Both the position numbers and the translations under genes were made by a program. Source: Saxidomus purpurata (taxonomy: Eukaryota > Mollusca > Bivalvia > Venerida > Veneridae). From it: a stretch of DNA of 64,000 bases. This document shows, piece by piece, positions 62,811 to 64,000 of the stretch. The stretch is taken from positions 33,263,153 to 33,327,152 of the forward strand of contig JAFMSR010000010.1 of the NCBI GenBank assembly GCA_022818135.1. Reading direction: 5' to 3'. Below the pieces are notes generated by a model. That model did not search any database. It was not told the DNA's origin and was given only the letters and a program-made list of their open reading frames with translations. Within the stretch, counting starts at the first letter, position 1. Each line of letters opens with the position of its first letter.

Positions 62811-64000
62811 TATTTTGTTGCAAATACACCCCGCAAAAAAAAAAAAACGCAACACATTTCTTTTTTGAATATGTCCGCCCGGAATTATATTTTACTGACG
62901 CAAACGTATTTGAATATTATTTATACATGTAAAATATTATGCCACTAAAATTTATTGAAATCCTCGTACCGTGACACCTGACGGCAACATTAATACAAAA
63001 AGCACGTTTTGCACGTGCGGGGTTGAAATTTATTTAATTTTTTTAAAAAATCGATAATTTCTTGACCAGTCACGGATTTTACAAATTAAAAAAACACCCC
63101 AAAATATATTTAGCTGACATAAATTGTATTCTGCATGCCACGCTTCCGGATAATTTGGAAATCAGGCTGTCGGGGTACACCGATATACACATAATAATTG
63201 TGTGCAAAATTAAACTTGTGGGTAATGACTTTTATGATCCAGGGTTATCTGTTGTTATATTTTAATGAAATTTACACGTTGTAGGTAAGGTACCATGAAA
63301 TGAAAAAACTCGTTATTTATCATTTGAATTGTTTATTTTCAAATTATAGTGTTTCCCCAACTGTTGCGTTTATTTTGCGGTTCGGTGTAAATGCTTTCAT
63401 ATTTTAGTTAGCTTTTAAAACGTGGCGCCTGACCGACCTTGTGGTCAGTGCGTGATCAATAATAGATAAAGAAAAAAGGTCATGCGTGATAGAATGATAT
63501 CCGGTCAGCCACCATCTTGCAGATAACAAAAACAAAGAAAATTATTTTTGCTCAAGGAATTTTGAATTTTAAACCTCCACAACCCCATCCACCGCCCTAC
63601 TATTGATTCGGGTGTTATAAAATGGAAACTGTTGCAATCTTGATTGTTTTTATATTGTTTTTGTAGATTACATTGTTTGTACTAGTCATATATTTTCGGT
63701 TCTAGTCTCTTCAGATTTGTTCTCAGCTTCGGCAACTTTTATCACCCACCTGTGCATATGATACGAAGTATTTCATAAAACTTATGCAATTTTGTTGTGA
63801 TTATTTTTATAAACGTTTTGTCATTCTTAATAATATCAATATGATAAAACAGTCATTTAAAAATAAATGACATCTAGGGCTGACTCAAAATACTGTTGTT
63901 CAGCTATTTATTATAAACTATTGTTTATAGCAAAAGATATGAAAATGTGTGTATTTGAAAAAGTTGAAAAACAGTTTATATTTGGCTCATCTTACTTGCT
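62811..64000. other. non-coding end of window
   Basis: AT-rich DNA after the satellite with no coding exon, RNA gene or structured repeat that I can support. Confidence 0.6.

Overview
The window looks like nuclear DNA of a bivalve mollusc. It is AT-rich, its genes have many small exons with GT/AG introns, and it is crowded with tRNA-derived SINEs, terminal-inverted-repeat elements, minisatellites and a decayed Polinton/Maverick. The encoded proteins are animal families. The bivalve placement is inferred from the repeat style and the Polinton; the species cannot be named. No bacterial-type operon, rRNA or intact tRNA gene was seen.

Layout. Bases 1-300 hold a poly-T tract and a possible last exon of an upstream gene. 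Bases 300-7250 are non-coding apart from a SINE and a roughly 166-bp tandem array. Bases 7256-17920 (+) carry 13 exons of a KIAA2013 homologue (DUF2152), a two-pass membrane glycoprotein of unknown function; only a short 5' coding exon was not located. Its introns hold SINEs and small inverted-repeat elements. Bases 18000-26380 are gene-poor. Bases 26381-32033 are three tandem copies of a unit of about 1.9 kb. Bases 33700-39410 are a broken Polinton: protein-primed DNA polymerase B on minus; packaging ATPase, zinc-finger protein and integrase on plus. A pair of 78-bp inverted repeats lies further out at 33283 and 41243.

Bases 41592-56238 (+) carry a complete 11-exon gene for a 471-residue SLC1-family (glutamate/neutral amino acid transporter) protein. 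All exon phases join without a break, yet several residues that bind sodium in this family are replaced. Its introns hold a 4.1-kb element with arms of about 440 bp, a 201-base poly-G run, a 30-bp minisatellite, and two arrays that are copies of an exon end plus its splice donor. Bases 56239-64000 hold a SINE, a small unassigned ORF, three diverged copies of a dispersed repeat, and a 2.4-kb 30-bp satellite open in several frames on both strands.

The two host genes share a strand but show no functional link. The most notable points are the sodium-site substitutions in an otherwise intact SLC1 gene, the arrays that multiply its splice donors, and the long-armed element with a 5-bp target duplication in its first intron. 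Coordinates were worked out by eye, so exon edges should be exact or nearly so, while repeat edges are approximate.
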